A stretch of DNA of 64,000 bases from Drosophila miranda (taxonomy: Eukaryota; Arthropoda; Insecta; Diptera; Drosophilidae). The translations under genes were made by a program, and so were the position numbers. The notes beneath the pieces are model-generated. The model was not told the DNA's origin. It searched no databases and saw only the letters and a list, made by a program, of their open reading frames with translations. Position 1 is the stretch's first letter, and each line of letters begins with the position of its first letter. Below, piece after piece: positions 25,421 to 38,463 of this stretch. The stretch is from positions 10,648,001-10,712,000 of the forward strand of contig NC_046673.1 in NCBI RefSeq assembly GCF_003369915.1, given 5' to 3'.

Positions 25421-26781
25421 CCTTAAATGGCTCTGCTACACATCATCAAATTTTACTAAATTGCATTTTGAGCTGGAGTCGAACTTCGATTGGAAACTAT
25501 TGCTCGGGTGGAGGGCGCAGGTGGGGATTCGGATGTATGTATGCATAGATGCATGATGGTGACAGGTGGAGACAGGTATGTGTGTGGTGGTGGTACAGTG
25601 AAGGGCCCAAAACCTATTATTTATGAAATTTTGTATGATAATGCATATTCATAAATTCATATGGAAGCCAGTTAAGATTTTAATCAACTTATTTAGTTTC
25701 GTAAAGAGATGATAGGGGATTGATGAATCGTTTAGATGCTTAAGTTTGGGCCTATAATTGCATAATAATTAATGGAAGTCGAGCATAAAGTCATTGGACA
25801 TACAAATACGTACGAGTATGTAGAAATATGTCTTCGATACTTCTCGTTTAATAATTTAAAGGACGAAATGCTCCAACAATTTTCCGTTTGAAGAACTTAA
25901 GACATTTTCCATATAATGATATGGAAGGGTGGAATTTAATGTATATCAAATGGAAATGTATATCAAAACCACTAAAACACACTTGAATCTACCTTTTTGT
26001 AAACTGAATCCCTTCATATGTGGCTTCGATCAGTTTATAATCGAACAAACCATCTTTCCTATCCTTCCGCCGATTCTCGCTATTGACTGATTCGATTTCA
26101 ATCAGATTCCCATTTATCTCTGGCAAAACTTATCTAATTACGAGACTGGCCAGGCCGTGCTCAAAAGTTTTCACTGTAGCCCATGAATCTAGTATCTGCG
26201 GCCTGTTGTTGCTGTTGTTGCACTAATTGTTTTATGCATGGCAAAACGCCATAAGGTCATAAATACAATAAGTCAGCCCCAGCAAGATATACGACGAAAG
26301 AGCTAGAAGCCATAGAAGTCCGTGAACAGGATGAGGATGAGCATGAGAATGGAGCATGGAGGGGTGTATGTGTATGAGTGTTGGCAGGCAGCGACATCGG
26401 CTAGAGGCAAGGCGCTCATTAGGATAATTGCCTGCAATTAACTAAATTGCCGCCGCATTTGTCGCTCCTCGCCGCTCTGTTCCGCGCAACTAGGGAGGTG
26501 GGTTGGCTGAGGATTGGGGAAGAGGATGGGTGACACTTTGCGCTTACACAAATTATGGCTCATAACTCGCGCATGGGTGGTGTGACATCCCCACCATCAC
26601 CATCACCATCGCCATCACCACCACCTAAAACGCCGGAAACCCCGGGAACCCACCGGAATCGAAGCGGTTTTTGTTTGTATGCCACACATTCTCGATGAGA
26701 CATTTTGCAGCCGCTTTAGTGCGTTTTAATTAGCTGCCATCATTTGATCCAAACCAGTGTCAGAGGCTGTACGACTGCCCC

Positions 26782-26962
26782 TCAATGTGGCACGTTCCTG
26801 GGTCCCAGCTCGTCCGTGATTAGATGACCGCTGAATTGGTAATCAATGCCGCCACGCTCGACGGGCTTAATAAAAGCGTACGTGACGCCCAGTACCCGGG
26901 CCCTAAGATTTTTCGCATACTGTTCCACGGCCTCGGCTGGCAATGGATGGACGTGTCTGGTA
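26782..26962 (-). CDS. Candidate orphan terminal exon, function unknown
   Basis: The minus strand carries a frame ending in TGA (26782-26784) whose last 58 or so codons have coding-type composition, with many C- or G-ending codons (GCC, GAG, GTG, CTG, GGC). The peptide includes HPLPAEAVEQYAKNLRARVL and ends ITDELGPRNVPH. A plausible splice acceptor (TTCATTACCAG) lies just upstream, around 26963, and the sequence before it becomes much less coding-like. No partner exon is visible to the right and no family is recognised. It may be the last exon of an unannotated minus-strand gene, a retrocopy fragment, or chance. Confidence 0.25.
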
Positions 26963-27587
26963 ATGAAATCATTTTCTTTTGCTCTTTTCAACTTTTCACC
27001 AGGATTATTATCATCGACCATGGGCTCAGCTCGGTGCCAATGCCAATACCAGGATTCACTGCCTGAGACCCACCTTAGGCTGCTGGTGCATGATCGCATT
27101 AAGTTCGGTTCGTGTTTCCAACTCCGTGTGTTTTTCTCTGTTCGTGCTCCACTTGCCGCCGATTGCCGGTGGAATGCCAAATTAGTCTTAGCCCTGTTCC
27201 CACCCCGATTCCACCCTACTCTACGGCCAAGTAGTTGAAAGGGGAAATGTAATCTATAAGACAGGTCCCGAATCGTTTTCCACTCACTTATTGCCTGCCA
27301 ACGATCTAAGTAAAAACATGTTATCTGTTTTTAACACAAATTCTAAAGATTTTCGTTGATACCGATTGAGAGTCGTGGGGTCAGTGGAAGAGTTAAAAGG
27401 GCTAACATTGGGCTATTACGAATAATTTCCGGTTGTATGAAGACATTATGAAACATTTTCCAGCACCGACAAGGCTAATTGCACACCCCCGAAAAATAGT
27501 GAATTGAAGTTGGAAGTTGAAAGGTTATCATTTGCAATGGTAGTTGGAATATTAACAGCTCAAGCTGAGAAAACATGTTACAAGCCC
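26963..27587. other. Non-coding sequence before the minisatellite
   Basis: No gene or repeat structure is seen. The sequence is mixed at first and AT-rich near the minisatellite. Confidence 0.5.
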
Positions 27588-28195
27588 ACTAAACCCGAAG
27601 CTTTGGTGCATTTCCCATCAAGCAAGAGCCCAAGCAGGGCTTCGGTGAAACCTGAAGGTTTGGTTCGTTTCCTTTAGCTGTGATTCTGCAAGCAGCTTTT
27701 TTTACTAAACCTGAAGCCTTGGTTCGAATTCACAAGAAAGTGATCAAGCAGGGCGCCAGTAAAACCTGAACGTTTGGTTCGTATCCTTTAGGTATGATTC
27801 TGCAAGCAGTCTTTTTTTTACTAAACCTGAAGCTTTGGTTCGAATTCATAAAAATGTGATCAAGCAGGGCGCCGGTGAAACCTGAAGGCTTGGTTAGTTT
27901 CCTCTTGGTATGATTCAGCAAGCAGTCTTTTTTTTACTAAACCTGAAGCTTTGGTTCGAATTCACAAGAATGTGATCAAGCAGGGCTCCGGTGAAACCTG
28001 AAGGTTTGGTTCGTTTCCTTTAGCTGTGATTCTGCAAGCAGCTTTTTTTACTAAACCTGAACGTTTGGTTCGTTTCCTCTTGATCCTGCAAGCAGCTTTT
28101 TTTACTAAACCTGAAGCTTTGGTGCATTTCCCACCAAGCAAGAGACCAAGCAGAGCTCCGGTGAAACCTGAAGATTTGGCTCGTTTCCTCTTGAA
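27588..28195 (+). repeat. 116-bp minisatellite, about 5.3 copies
   Basis: Tandem units start with ACTAAACCTGAAGCTTTGG at 27588, 27704, 27820, 27936, 28050 and 28104. The first three full units are exactly 116 bp and the fourth is 114 bp. The fifth is cut to 54 bp by an internal deletion, and the last lacks its T-run end. Each unit holds two related halves (AAACCTGAAGCTTTGGTTCG and AAACCTGAAGGTTTGGTTCG), a CTGCAAGCAG palindromic core and a 7-9 base T tract. Because 116 is not a multiple of three, frames shift between units, so this is not a repeat protein. Confidence 0.93.
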
Positions 28196-28199
28196 ATTT

Positions 28200-29020
28200 T
28201 CCCGAAAGATTCAGCCACCCAAAAGACATTTAGATTAACTCTCAACATCATCAAACAATTAATTTGCACACTTTTTAAGCCATTCTAAATTCTCAGAGTC
28301 AATTCAAAATTCAACATGTTCATTCAAAAGCAGAAAAAAATATTTTATGCAGGTAAAAAGCTATCATAATAGCTGTCATATGTATATTAAATTCAGGAAA
28401 CTTTTTTAGTATTTGCAAAAAATAAAAGCAAAGACCTACAGTAACAACTCTTTAGAAAAGCCAATCAATGCACATGCTTATATTCTTTATTGGACTTATT
28501 ATTCATTAATTCGGTTTTTTTTTTATTCAACTACTGTCCAGTTTGTTATTGTGTTTATATTCAATAAACTTGTTTGAACCGCCACTAATGCACACAGATT
28601 ACGTATAAAATGTATATTAGATTTATAAAATCATTATTCATTATTTAATGTGATATGTTCAATGGGTTCAGTGCGGTTTGAAATAAGTAGAGTGGGGTCT
28701 TGGGTGAGGCATTTTGCGTTCGTATGGAACCCCATGTAGATTTAAATTAAGTACATAGTCCCCTGCGATTTTAGCACCATCCACTTTTAGCTCTGTTTAA
28801 ATGGCTAACATCACAAATAATTTTTAAAAACGAGTTTGTCAAATGAATTACCCAAAGCCAAAATAGTTGTGACAAATTCGTGCAAAAATAAACTTTGAAA
28901 CTTTGATTAAATTAAAATAAAATGTCATTTCCATGGCAGCCAAATTGTATGTTTAATTTAATTATTCCTATTATTTCATTTGTCTGTTTTTTACAGCTAC
29001 AAATCAACTAAATGGGTTTG
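28200..29020. other. AT-rich block after the minisatellite
   Basis: Very AT-rich DNA with many ATTAAA/TTTAAA runs and no gene or RNA gene visible. Confidence 0.55.
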
Positions 29021-32000
29021 AGTGAAGTTCTATAGAAAAAAAAACGTTTTAGAAAATGGGGAACAGCTTAAAAGTGGCAGAGCAACGGAAAACCCGAAAA
29101 ACTGAATCGATTTATCTGTTCTATTGGAGGCAGTCTGCCCCCTCTTTACCCTATACCCATACCCAGGGAATATCCCCCTCTTCGGCAAGGAAGGAAGGGG
29201 GCTTATGTACCACACGCGTGATGTACATAAGAGCGTATCTCGCTGCAGTGGGTGGAGCCTCCGAATGGCCATGAGGCCATATGTGTGTATGTGTGTGTTT
29301 GTGTGGGGGCGGAGGGCGTCAATGATGTGTCCAATCAGAAGCAAGACACACACACACACATAAATATACACAAACACCCACACACACGCACCCAAAGTGA
29401 AAGCAGAATCGGGACATCGGAGATGCCCGCATGAGTGGGCGGTTGGGTGCGCTCCTCTCTCTTCTTTCAGTGTTTGGGTGTCTATGGATGTATTTGTACT
29501 ATATATGTATGTATATATGTGTGTGTGAACGACAATGCCAGCAAGGCAGACACAAACACACCCGCACACACAGGGGCAAAAAAAGAAAGCAGCGGAAAAG
29601 AAGAAGGTAGCCGAGTGCCTCCAAAGGGGTGGTGTGGTGGTAGGAGTGCGAGCACAGAAGATTAGGGGAGGAGAGACGAAGCTGGACCCAGTCAGCCAGA
29701 AATCAACAAAAGCCTGTCGAGAGTGGTGGTGGCAGGGGAAGCGAGGCATCAAACAAGTCCGGGGGAGGAGACAAAACGTAAAAGAAACGAAAAATTGTTA
29801 AGCAGCTGGAAAAACCAACAAGCGAATGTGGATATTCGTAATGCCGATGGAAATGGCGGAGAAGATGCAGATACGGGACACGAGGAAAGCAGTGGTGCAG
29901 TGGAGATGCAAACTGGAGACAGAACAGATGACGAGAGCACAACACATACTACTCGTATGCAAGAGGCAGAGAGTCAGCCCCTTGTGGGTGGGTGGAATGG
30001 ATCCTACTTGTCTGGCAACTTGCGAGTGAAGTGCTGGAAAAAACTTGAGCTGATTGGCTCCGCAGGCGGAATGGATGCCAGAATAGGAATGTTCCTTAAA
30101 AAAGGCTACATACCTACCTAATAATCATCTATGTATATCACTCAGGCATCTTAAGTTCAGGCAGCTTAAATCAATGCTTAAATCAATGACTAAATGCTGA
30201 TTAAACGGAGATAAAACGATTGAAATCCCTAGTAAATGTCATTTTAGATAATAATTAAAATTTGTGTGTTATAATTTTTCTTGTCATATTAAAGTTTGGA
30301 GTATTTTACAAAACAGAATATTTTAATTTTTAAAAGACTGTTATACATTTTTCTACCAAAATCTTACCGAGCGTACTAGAATCTACCTTATCTCTTTTGC
30401 CATCTTTCTATCGTTCCTTTTTCATTTTCAAAATATCATATTTTCGAATTCTGCCACCACTATTCCACGCTTCGTTCCGTCAATCGATCTAGGGCCTTCA
30501 TCCTAGGGTTTCCACATTATTTCCTTCACCATCCTATCAGTTGTACAACTACTAAATACACATAAATACCCATTCGTAGATATTTTATAAAGTATAAAGA
30601 GTATATGTACCATATTTACCATTTATTTAAAGTGTCAAACATTTTTTCTCAACACCCTATAAAAGAAAATGCTGAGATATGGTGGAACGGCCAATGAATA
30701 TCTCAAGACCCGTCACAGAAGCGTTCCTCCTCTCACTAGTTTCCCGCACAGGACATTAAGACTTCATTTAGCGGGAAGACCCATTTAAAAGTATCTCTCC
30801 GAGCTGTCCAAGTGGCGCGCACAGGTATGCCAAAGCTCCGAAATTTGGTTACGCATCCCATTCCACCTCGTTTCTGCACCAACAAAGTGAGGGGGGGGAT
30901 AGATATACACAAGAGCGTGCGAAATTTCGAAGGTGGCTGCATATTTTTTGTTAAGGTATACCCACAGGCTTGGGGTATATTTGTTTCCATAAGAAGTTTG
31001 CCAGAACTTTTTTTACGATATAAATCATGTGTGGCTATATTTTTATACTTATAACGAAGCAGTAGAAATTTAACCATTCCATAAGTATTAGGTGAGGTTT
31101 AAGGCTATTCAATTTATAAAAATTTTCAATATAGCAAACTAATTGTAACTAGAGTACAATTCAATAAGTACAATATATTAAATGACACCTTTTGGGAGCG
31201 ATCTGCGTAGATTCCATATTTCTCCGTCAAGGATTATCCTGTTTTGAAAATTCTAATAGTCAAAATACAAGTCCCAGTGTGAAAAGCTTTACTCTACTTC
31301 GGTGTACTTTATTCTAAAGAGTATTCCAACCCAACTTTGTGGAAATATGTCAAAATAAGATAACTCTATGATATGAGGATGGAAGGCTATCCATAGTTCG
31401 ACATGACTTGCACCTAACGAGATATGCCGTTATTTTTATTTGCTGGCCTGGCCTGGCTCTTCTATCTGCAATGAAGGGTGCGAACTTTGTCACTCCGTTA
31501 ACGTCAAGGCCATGAATACATCAGCACCCCAGTGGCTGATGCGATGCTGCTGCGGCTCCAGGAATGACGATTCGAACTGAAGTTGGTCTGGGAAATGGAG
31601 TTGGGGACTGCGATTGGGGATGGGATCGGAATTGTGGTTGGGGTTGGGACCAGAGATTGGGAATTGGGAGTTGAATGGTCGACGTGTGTACGTACGTACT
31701 TACGTATATGACGCGTCTCCATGTTTACCATCATTTGAACCCGAAAAATATTTCACACCTATGCACACACACCCACGCTTGCAAATACAGACAGACAGAT
31801 GGAAATATGTGGGTACGAGTATGAGTGTGTGTGGATTGCTCGCTTGGCTGTCACTTTGCTCTGGCACTTTACCGTTCGAAGCGCTCGTTGAAATTCATTA
31901 TGGCAAGCGGGAGCAGCGCCGCAGCAGCGCAGCAGCAGTTGTCAGGCAAAGGAAGAGCCCTGCCACTGAAAGGACAGCGACAGAGAGCGAAGAGATTGTC

Positions 32001-33540
32001 GTCGCTGGATCGTGTGGTGAGAGGCAGACAAAAGGCGGCGTGACAAACGTAACGTAACTTAACGGAAAACAACAGACACCAGGCAGGTAGTGAGAGAGAG
32101 AGAGACAGCGGCCTCCGGGGAATGACAAAGTAGTAAAGAAAAGCTCGCTTCATGGCCGAAGCTTTAGATACTCCTGCAGATCCATAGTTCCTATTGAAGC
32201 TATATACATGATAGTATTATACGATGTATGTGTGTTTTATCTAAAGCTGGATTGCATATAAAAGCCGTTTCAAATCAGACAACAGCTGAACCGAAACGGG
32301 CATTAGTCCCTGTGGTACCTCTGTTCCAGCCACCCTGAATTAAATTGTACAATAAGTAGCCTTGATAGTTTTATTCTTTAAATTTGCCCAACAGATATGA
32401 TTTTTTAAATAAGTTTCACGTTATTTTGTTAATATTTGAGGGATCCAAACGCTTCGTGGGGTTTGAGGATGCAGTAGTCCCCTAGATGCTTCATTCGGAT
32501 GATTAAACAGCCTATTATTATATAAACCAATATGATGCGAACATCTTCTTCTCGTTCTGTGCAACTGATAGTTTCAATCTCAACATGTAGCAGATAGTGT
32601 AGGAATGGAGCGATTAGATGCAATATAGTTTTGGAATTGGCCCCACCGGGGCAAAAATTAGGCGTCACTACATCTGAAACGAATGGACTATTCTGTAGAA
32701 TTAGAATTAGCTGGGAACATCTTCTTCATGAACTCTGGAGACTGCAACTTTTTTAACCAAAGTTCATTTATATCCATATGTACTTTGTTTACCTTATTAA
32801 TCGTTATACCTTCTGTAAGGGTATGGAAAACAGAGATGAGATAGAAAACATCATGGGGTATGACTGAAACGGACAGAGACAGGCAGAACCCGAGACCGAG
32901 CCCGATCCAGAGGCAGAGTCAGACATGCGGATGGAGCGAATGGGAAACGAACTGACGAGGACTCTGCCATCCCTCGCCTCTCCTCTGCTCTATTCAACGC
33001 CGTGTCTAAATGTCGACGACAGGCCATTTTCTATAACTTATCTGATTTTAATTGCTTCAAACATGTGCGTGCCACATCATTGTCCTTCTATCTATCTCTC
33101 CTCTCTGTGTGAGTGAACGTGTGTGTCGACCATCCTTTTTGGCACTGTCAACATTATTTCACGTTAAAGCGTTGCCAGAGCAAAATGGGGACCAAAAAGA
33201 GGACCAGGAACAGCGAATAGTCGCAAAACGCTCACGTTGTCACTCCAGACATGTTGATGACCTCCAACTCCGTCCCCACTAGTACTATCCGCCCATCGCA
33301 GGAGTCTCTCATGTGAGCTTGTTTATCTCGCCCGAGCTATGGCTGGAGCTGGAGCTGGAGCTTCTGGCTTCTTTTTATGAGCTTTGTCGGGCTTTGATGT
33401 TAATTACCCTGTAACAACGACGTCTTTCTCTGCCCTGTCATGCCAGTGCCCGGGCCCTGCCCCCGTCACAGTCCCCACCAGTCTTTTGTTCCACCCTACC
33501 CGCCGGCTTTGGTAAACAAAACAGTGGTCCCTCCCCCCAA
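29020..33540. other. Non-coding block
   Basis: No defensible gene. It contains CA/GT-rich tracts (29280-29400, 29500-29570), an AT-rich part (30.1-30.7 and 31.0-31.4 kb) and a short GA run at 32093-32105. A short match to the dispersed repeat core (TTATACCTTCTGTAAGGGTATGG) lies near 32808. Long frames here run through CA/GT repeats and have no domain character. Confidence 0.55.
33342..33363 (+). repeat. GGAGCT hexanucleotide repeat
   Basis: Three to four tandem (T)GGAGC units. Confidence 0.8.
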
Positions 33541-33558
33541 ATTGCCCTCTATTTCGGA

Positions 33559-33581
33559 GTGTGTGTGTGTGTGTGTGTGTG
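33559..33581. repeat. (GT)n microsatellite
   Basis: An uninterrupted GT run of about 23 bases. Confidence 0.95.
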
Positions 33582-36500
33582 CAGCGCTCGGTGGCCGAGA
33601 TTATCTCCAAGGACCTATAAATCCAGTCATTAAAGTCAAAGTCACAAGACGCTGCCACTGCCACTGCCAGTGCCTTATCAGCTCTAGCCTTGGATTGCGA
33701 GCGGGGGATGGGAGCTGGGGGCTGGGGGATATCTCTTGAGCTGTCCCCTTGGTCTGCGTTCTTTGGTTTTATAATAAAATTAAGTAAAATTCTTGAACCA
33801 CCGCACACACGCGGCGAAACGTCTGTGCAAATCAGACGGAGCGGGGAATATCCACTCCTGCTGCTGTGTCCTTTGTGGCTATACTTTTTGAGTTTTCAGC
33901 TCTCTCTTACCTCCTCGCGGAGTCTTTATTGCTGCTATGTTTGCAATATGGCCCACCTGTACCGCTTATCCCCCCTCCGGCTGCGGCTATTACTAGGGGC
34001 TTCTACGGATGTTTTAAAATCTATTTCCAAAAGCTTCATATGGCTTCATATGAAGATAAAAGATAGCTCTAAAAAAATACAAAACATATGCAGAAAAGGA
34101 GGCACTAATCACCACAAGTTTTTCCTCAATAGACCTGTCCTCAAACGTAATTGTCTTGGACCTTTCATGTCGCTTTAAGAAAGTATTACTGACAGAATCT
34201 TATTGGCACTTCATGTGAAAAGCGAACAGAGAATACTAGGGTTGTAACTGTCTGCCGAAAGGAAAAGTATCCTTTTTAATTTTGAACTTTAATCCAATCC
34301 TTTCTAAGCTCAAAAATGTCCCGGATCTTTAAAGAATGTGCCATCGATCTACAAGGTTTTTCATTAAAAGTTAATGTACATTTTCTTTTAGCAGTCATTT
34401 AATCCTTGCTATGAATCTTGAAGCAACCTTCCCAAACTATTGACCCAAAGAAACCCACATGCGTGGGTATATAACCGCTTTCGTAAAAACCTTGTTATTT
34501 TTGGTGTAAGTTCCATGCAATCTCAGCCTCAAATCAGAGTCAAATTTGTTGTGTGCCGCAGGCCTATCGACTCCCGGACCCTGCACTTAACCCACTGTCG
34601 TTGAGCCGCCCTGACTGTTCGCCTCGACGGACTCTATTAAAAATGCCTACAAATGCGCTTAGCAGTTGAAATAAATCTCCATATGTAAGATGACAGCTCG
34701 GAATAAGATGGGATAAGAGTGGTTTGGGAGTCGGGAACATTGCCATTGATTCCTATTCCGATTCCGGGCAGCAGATCTGGCTGTCACTTAAAAGCCATAA
34801 ATAACTCATGCCCCGCTACTTTCATTTCGATTGCTGTCGATAGTTATCGATGGCTGCCGAGAGATTTCCGAGACCTTGGTCAGCGCCAGCTGGCGCCACT
34901 CGCATGGCCAAGGAATGGAATGGAATGAGATGGAATGATGTGGAATGAGGACCAAATCGTGAGGAGTGAAGCTATTGTTTTTTAGCCTTAGCTTTAATTT
35001 CGGATATGCAGGGGTGGGTTCCAGTGCCAGTGCCAATGCCAGTGCCAGTTGTGATTTCACTAATTTGTCGTCGTGTTGACTGTCAAATTGGATGCCATGT
35101 GTGGGTGTCATTAATGTCAACCCCCATGGATGCGGGGAGACTCTGCAGACAGACACAGAGACGACTCATTAATGCCACTCATCAAAACTATAACGAATGT
35201 TGAAGGGTCCAAACCCAGCCCCCTCGCATTGGCAGCAGCAGGCGGACGACACATCCAGAGACACATGAATATCCTGACACTATAAATTTGGGTTACCCTA
35301 ACCAAGTTGAACCCATCCTATACCCAGACAGACAGACAAACAGCAAGACAGACAGATACAAGAACGGAAACGGAGACAGTGGAAATGTGTTTTTGTGTTG
35401 ATGACGCTGCTGATGGCATTTGTCGCCGTTCTCTGGCCGTTTCCATTACTGTTTCATCCACGTCCACGTCCACGTCCTCATCCTCATTCTCTTACTACCC
35501 ATCCCATAAGCTCGTAGGCATTTTGCTATTTTCGCGTAAATTGCTGCTAATTTTGTTTATCGCAGGACAATTATCCAAGCGAACGAACTGACAAATGAGC
35601 CGCACACTTGTCCCCAAACCCAAACCAAAACACCCATACTCGTACACGGGCGAGGGATATGTGTCCTTTGTTCTGTCCTCAAGGTACAAGGGGTGCCACC
35701 AAATCGCTTGGTATAAAGAGATAATCTGAGTTTTCAACACAAATATCGACACATGTGTCTCCTGAACTGAAAAACAAATCCAAAGTAGTGACAGAATATT
35801 GTTGAGCTGCATTCATAGCAAATGTGCTAACTGGCACGTGAATAGTAATGGGAATGACCTTATTATCCCTTCTACAAGGTAGTGGCTCAAATGTTTACGA
35901 GTATACAATAGACACTATGGAGCCCCTTTCCAAAAAATGACATATGGGCGTTACTCATCTTACTATTTATATTATCTTTCTTCAAAGATTCTGCTCTGCT
36001 TTCCAAAGCGTATAAATATGGAGAGTCTCTCTTCTCGTACATGATAAGCTTGTATCTACAAGCAGTGCACAAGCAAGCAGTGCTATGAATATGAATAAGT
36101 CCGGTTAGGCAATAGCTTTCACTCAGTTGCATAGTTCACGACGGTTTTCCTTAAAGCGGTTGAATTTCAATCTGGACACACTTTATGGATGGCCCTGGCC
36201 CTGTCCCTGGCCCCAGCTCAGCCACACGTTCGCTTCTTTATCCAATTATGAATTTTTGTCATTACGCGCCATGGCAATGGCAATTGCTCCTTCCGTACGC
36301 GCCCCTGGTCCAACAGCTAGCCCCATCCCCATCAGTATAGCCATCGCATTACCATTCACCTTCTCATTCCCAATCCTCTGGCCGTCGCAGTCCCTTGCTC
36401 CTCTGCGGCGACAAAAAACGAACGCAAAAATCTCATTATGATTTCATTTCGTTCAAATGAAGCTCTCGTGCTGGGACTGTGTCCGCATCCGCATCCGCAT

Positions 36501-36720
36501 CTGTGCCCGTACCGGTGTCGGTGTCCTTGTCCAGCTGCCAGCGGGTGGCAGTCGTAGATGCTAGGTAGCTCCGTGGCATCGGTCTCATGTGTTTGCCCGC
36601 CACATGCCGCTGCCACCTTCATTGTTGTCCAGCAATTGCCGCTGTGGGGCATTGCATCCAAAACCAAAAGGAACAACAATAAGAAAAGCAGGAAAACTGC
36701 GCCCAGGAAAACGAGCTTTC
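33582..36720. other. Non-coding block
   Basis: No gene seen. Short simple repeats occur at 33649-33672 (TGCCAC), 35021-35049 (CCAGTG), 35327-35357 (CAGACA-type) and 36484-36502 (CATCCG). An open minus-strand frame at 36356-36772 has a hydrophobic stretch near its start but begins inside a dispersed repeat and has no known domain. Confidence 0.55.
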
Positions 36721-36897
36721 TATACCCTTGCAGATCCAATCTTTTATGAAATATTTGTGATTTTTTTATCAAAATTGTACAAAATTATATATGAAAAGGA
36801 AAATATAAAATCATACTTTATCGTATGGTCAAAAAGGCTTTCTTCCCTGCGTTACCAAAATTTCGTCAAAATCATAAGACCCCATTTTCAGGGTATA
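36721..36897 (+). mobile_element. Short dispersed element with TATACCC/GGGTATA ends
   Basis: A 177-bp segment starts TATACCCTTGCAG and ends TTTTCAGGGTATA, giving short inverted ends. The interior is AT-rich and contrasts with the GC-richer flanks. I recognise the end motifs as those of a dispersed non-coding repeat common in Drosophila introns and intergenic DNA. The exact family name is not certain and no coding capacity is present. Confidence 0.5.
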
Positions 36898-36899
36898 AG

Positions 36900-38460
36900 A
36901 ACTTGACTCTGTGGCTATTCCTGTTCCTGCTGCTACTGCTGCCACTTCTCCCACCACTCCCACCTACTGCCACGGCTGCCGTGGACAACGGATAAGGCGA
37001 TAAATTTATTTTAAAATAAAATTTACTTCCCCACTGTTGACTGCGTCTTCCCAGTTGCCGGCCTGCCTGTAATACCCCCAGTTGTTCCTGCTGTTTAATT
37101 TTGTTTGCTTCGCCGAGATCCTGTTTAAATATGTATTTTTTTTTTTTTAGCTCTGTTCTGATGTCCTCGTTGTCCCCATTGTTGCTTTTGTACCTTCTGC
37201 TTACCTTAACGGCAAAAAAATATTGTTGTGTCCTGCCGTATTTAAATTAAAATGTTATTTATGTCAGCTGTTTGATTTCTTAACTTGTCCCGCCCCATGC
37301 ACCCCCAATCCACAGCCACGCAGAAGAGGACGGCGCACAGCCCCGATTCACGGGACACAAGGCATTATTTTTCCCGTTTCTTGGTTTTCTTTTCTTTTCC
37401 TGTGCTTTCCTTCGTTCCCTTTGTTGTATTAGAAGTCGAAGCGTAAGCCGCTTAGTTAGTGTTAAACGGCTGGTAGCGCTACGTACACCGCTTGAGGGCA
37501 AACACGATGGTAGACGCTATCCATTTATGCAATTTAAGCTGGAGCATACTTCCACAATTGCTAGACATATTTTGTGTGCGATCCGATTCGGAATCATTGG
37601 TTTTCCGTAGAATTTTTCATAGTTCTAAAAAAGGCTAATCAAAATTGGTAAGAACTAACTTTAAACACTCGCAGGCATACTGGCATCATTCATTATGCAT
37701 TTGCATTAATAAATTAGCCTTTTCTTCGATGCTCCGACTCATTGCACAGAATAATCTCCCTTCTAGAGCGATTTTATTGCGTTGCTAAATTCGCTGAGTG
37801 ATGCAAAACACCTGCTGTTTAATAAGCTTTTCATCACCGTGCCTGCTCGAGTGATTGTCACATTGATAGTGCCTGATATTTGCATTTGTTTCGCTTTAAT
37901 TGCATGACATAAAGAATGTGGTCTACCATAACTATTGATTCAATGGCATTCCAAAGAAAATCGGTGGTAAATCAAAACAAATTGCGACTCGTAAACCACA
38001 ATTTAATGGCATTCCCCGCCACTGCTTCCCACTGGCGTTCCGCAAGGCCAGACCCACCGCCACCGCCGCCGCTCCGGAATAGGCCTTATGGCAATTGTGC
38101 ACTTGATTGTTAGCGCCTTGTTGGGCACCCAACAGGCCGGAGTATCCCAGACCAGACCGCATTGCCTGCCATATGGCTAACAATGTTGTTATTGTTGGCA
38201 ATGGAAAAGCCGGGCATTCGGATGCACTGGCCCGGAAGCCGCAGCCGGCAGTCGGGAGAGCGACTTGAGAATGCACTTGACTTGAAATGAAAGAATCAGC
38301 TAAGAGCACGGCGCAAAAAATGTGCATAAAGAAATAAGAGGGAGCCACCCGCACACACATACACATACACATACACACACACAAAGCGAACAAAAAGTTT
38401 GCTCTCATTGTTTGGCCAAGAGATGTGCAAATTTGTATGCTCTCTCTTTCTCTCTCTGTT
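36900..38460. other. Non-coding block
   Basis: No gene seen. It has a T-run near 37140 and a GC-richer part at 38000-38290 with an open but unconvincing minus-strand frame that continues into CA repeats. Confidence 0.5.
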
Positions 38461-38463
38461 TGC

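Larger units (their letters stand above)
14240..26780. other. Long non-coding stretch
   Basis: About 12.5 kb with no gene I can support. Composition alternates between GC-richer blocks (14.5-15.6, 16.6-17.8, 19.3-20.6, 24.1-24.7 kb) and AT-rich stretches. Repeats are few: GGCGAC hexamers at 21311-21392, a GT microsatellite at 25390-25418 and short T-runs near 22920. Frames in this part are short, lack splice-linked neighbours and mostly encode low-complexity peptides. This is consistent with regulatory intergenic DNA or a large intron. Confidence 0.55.

Noticed and set aside
27588..28195. CRISPR-like array
   Set aside because: Direct repeats have no unique spacers and the genome is eukaryotic; it is a minisatellite.
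27730..28238. Repeat-protein reading of the minisatellite
   Set aside because: The unit is 116 bp, not a multiple of three, so the frame changes in each copy; there is no upstream exon or start context.
29030..29752. Open minus-strand frame of 240 codons
   Set aside because: It consists largely of CA/GT-repeat translations (Cys-Val and Thr-His runs) and has no domain.
30736..31077. Minus-strand frame of 113 codons
   Set aside because: Irregular composition, AT-rich codons, no domain and no splice-linked neighbour.
36356..36772. Possible small secreted or membrane protein on the minus strand
   Set aside because: The start codon lies inside the dispersed repeat and the hydrophobic stretch comes from a TTG/CTT tract; the rest is repeat-derived Gly/His/Arg.
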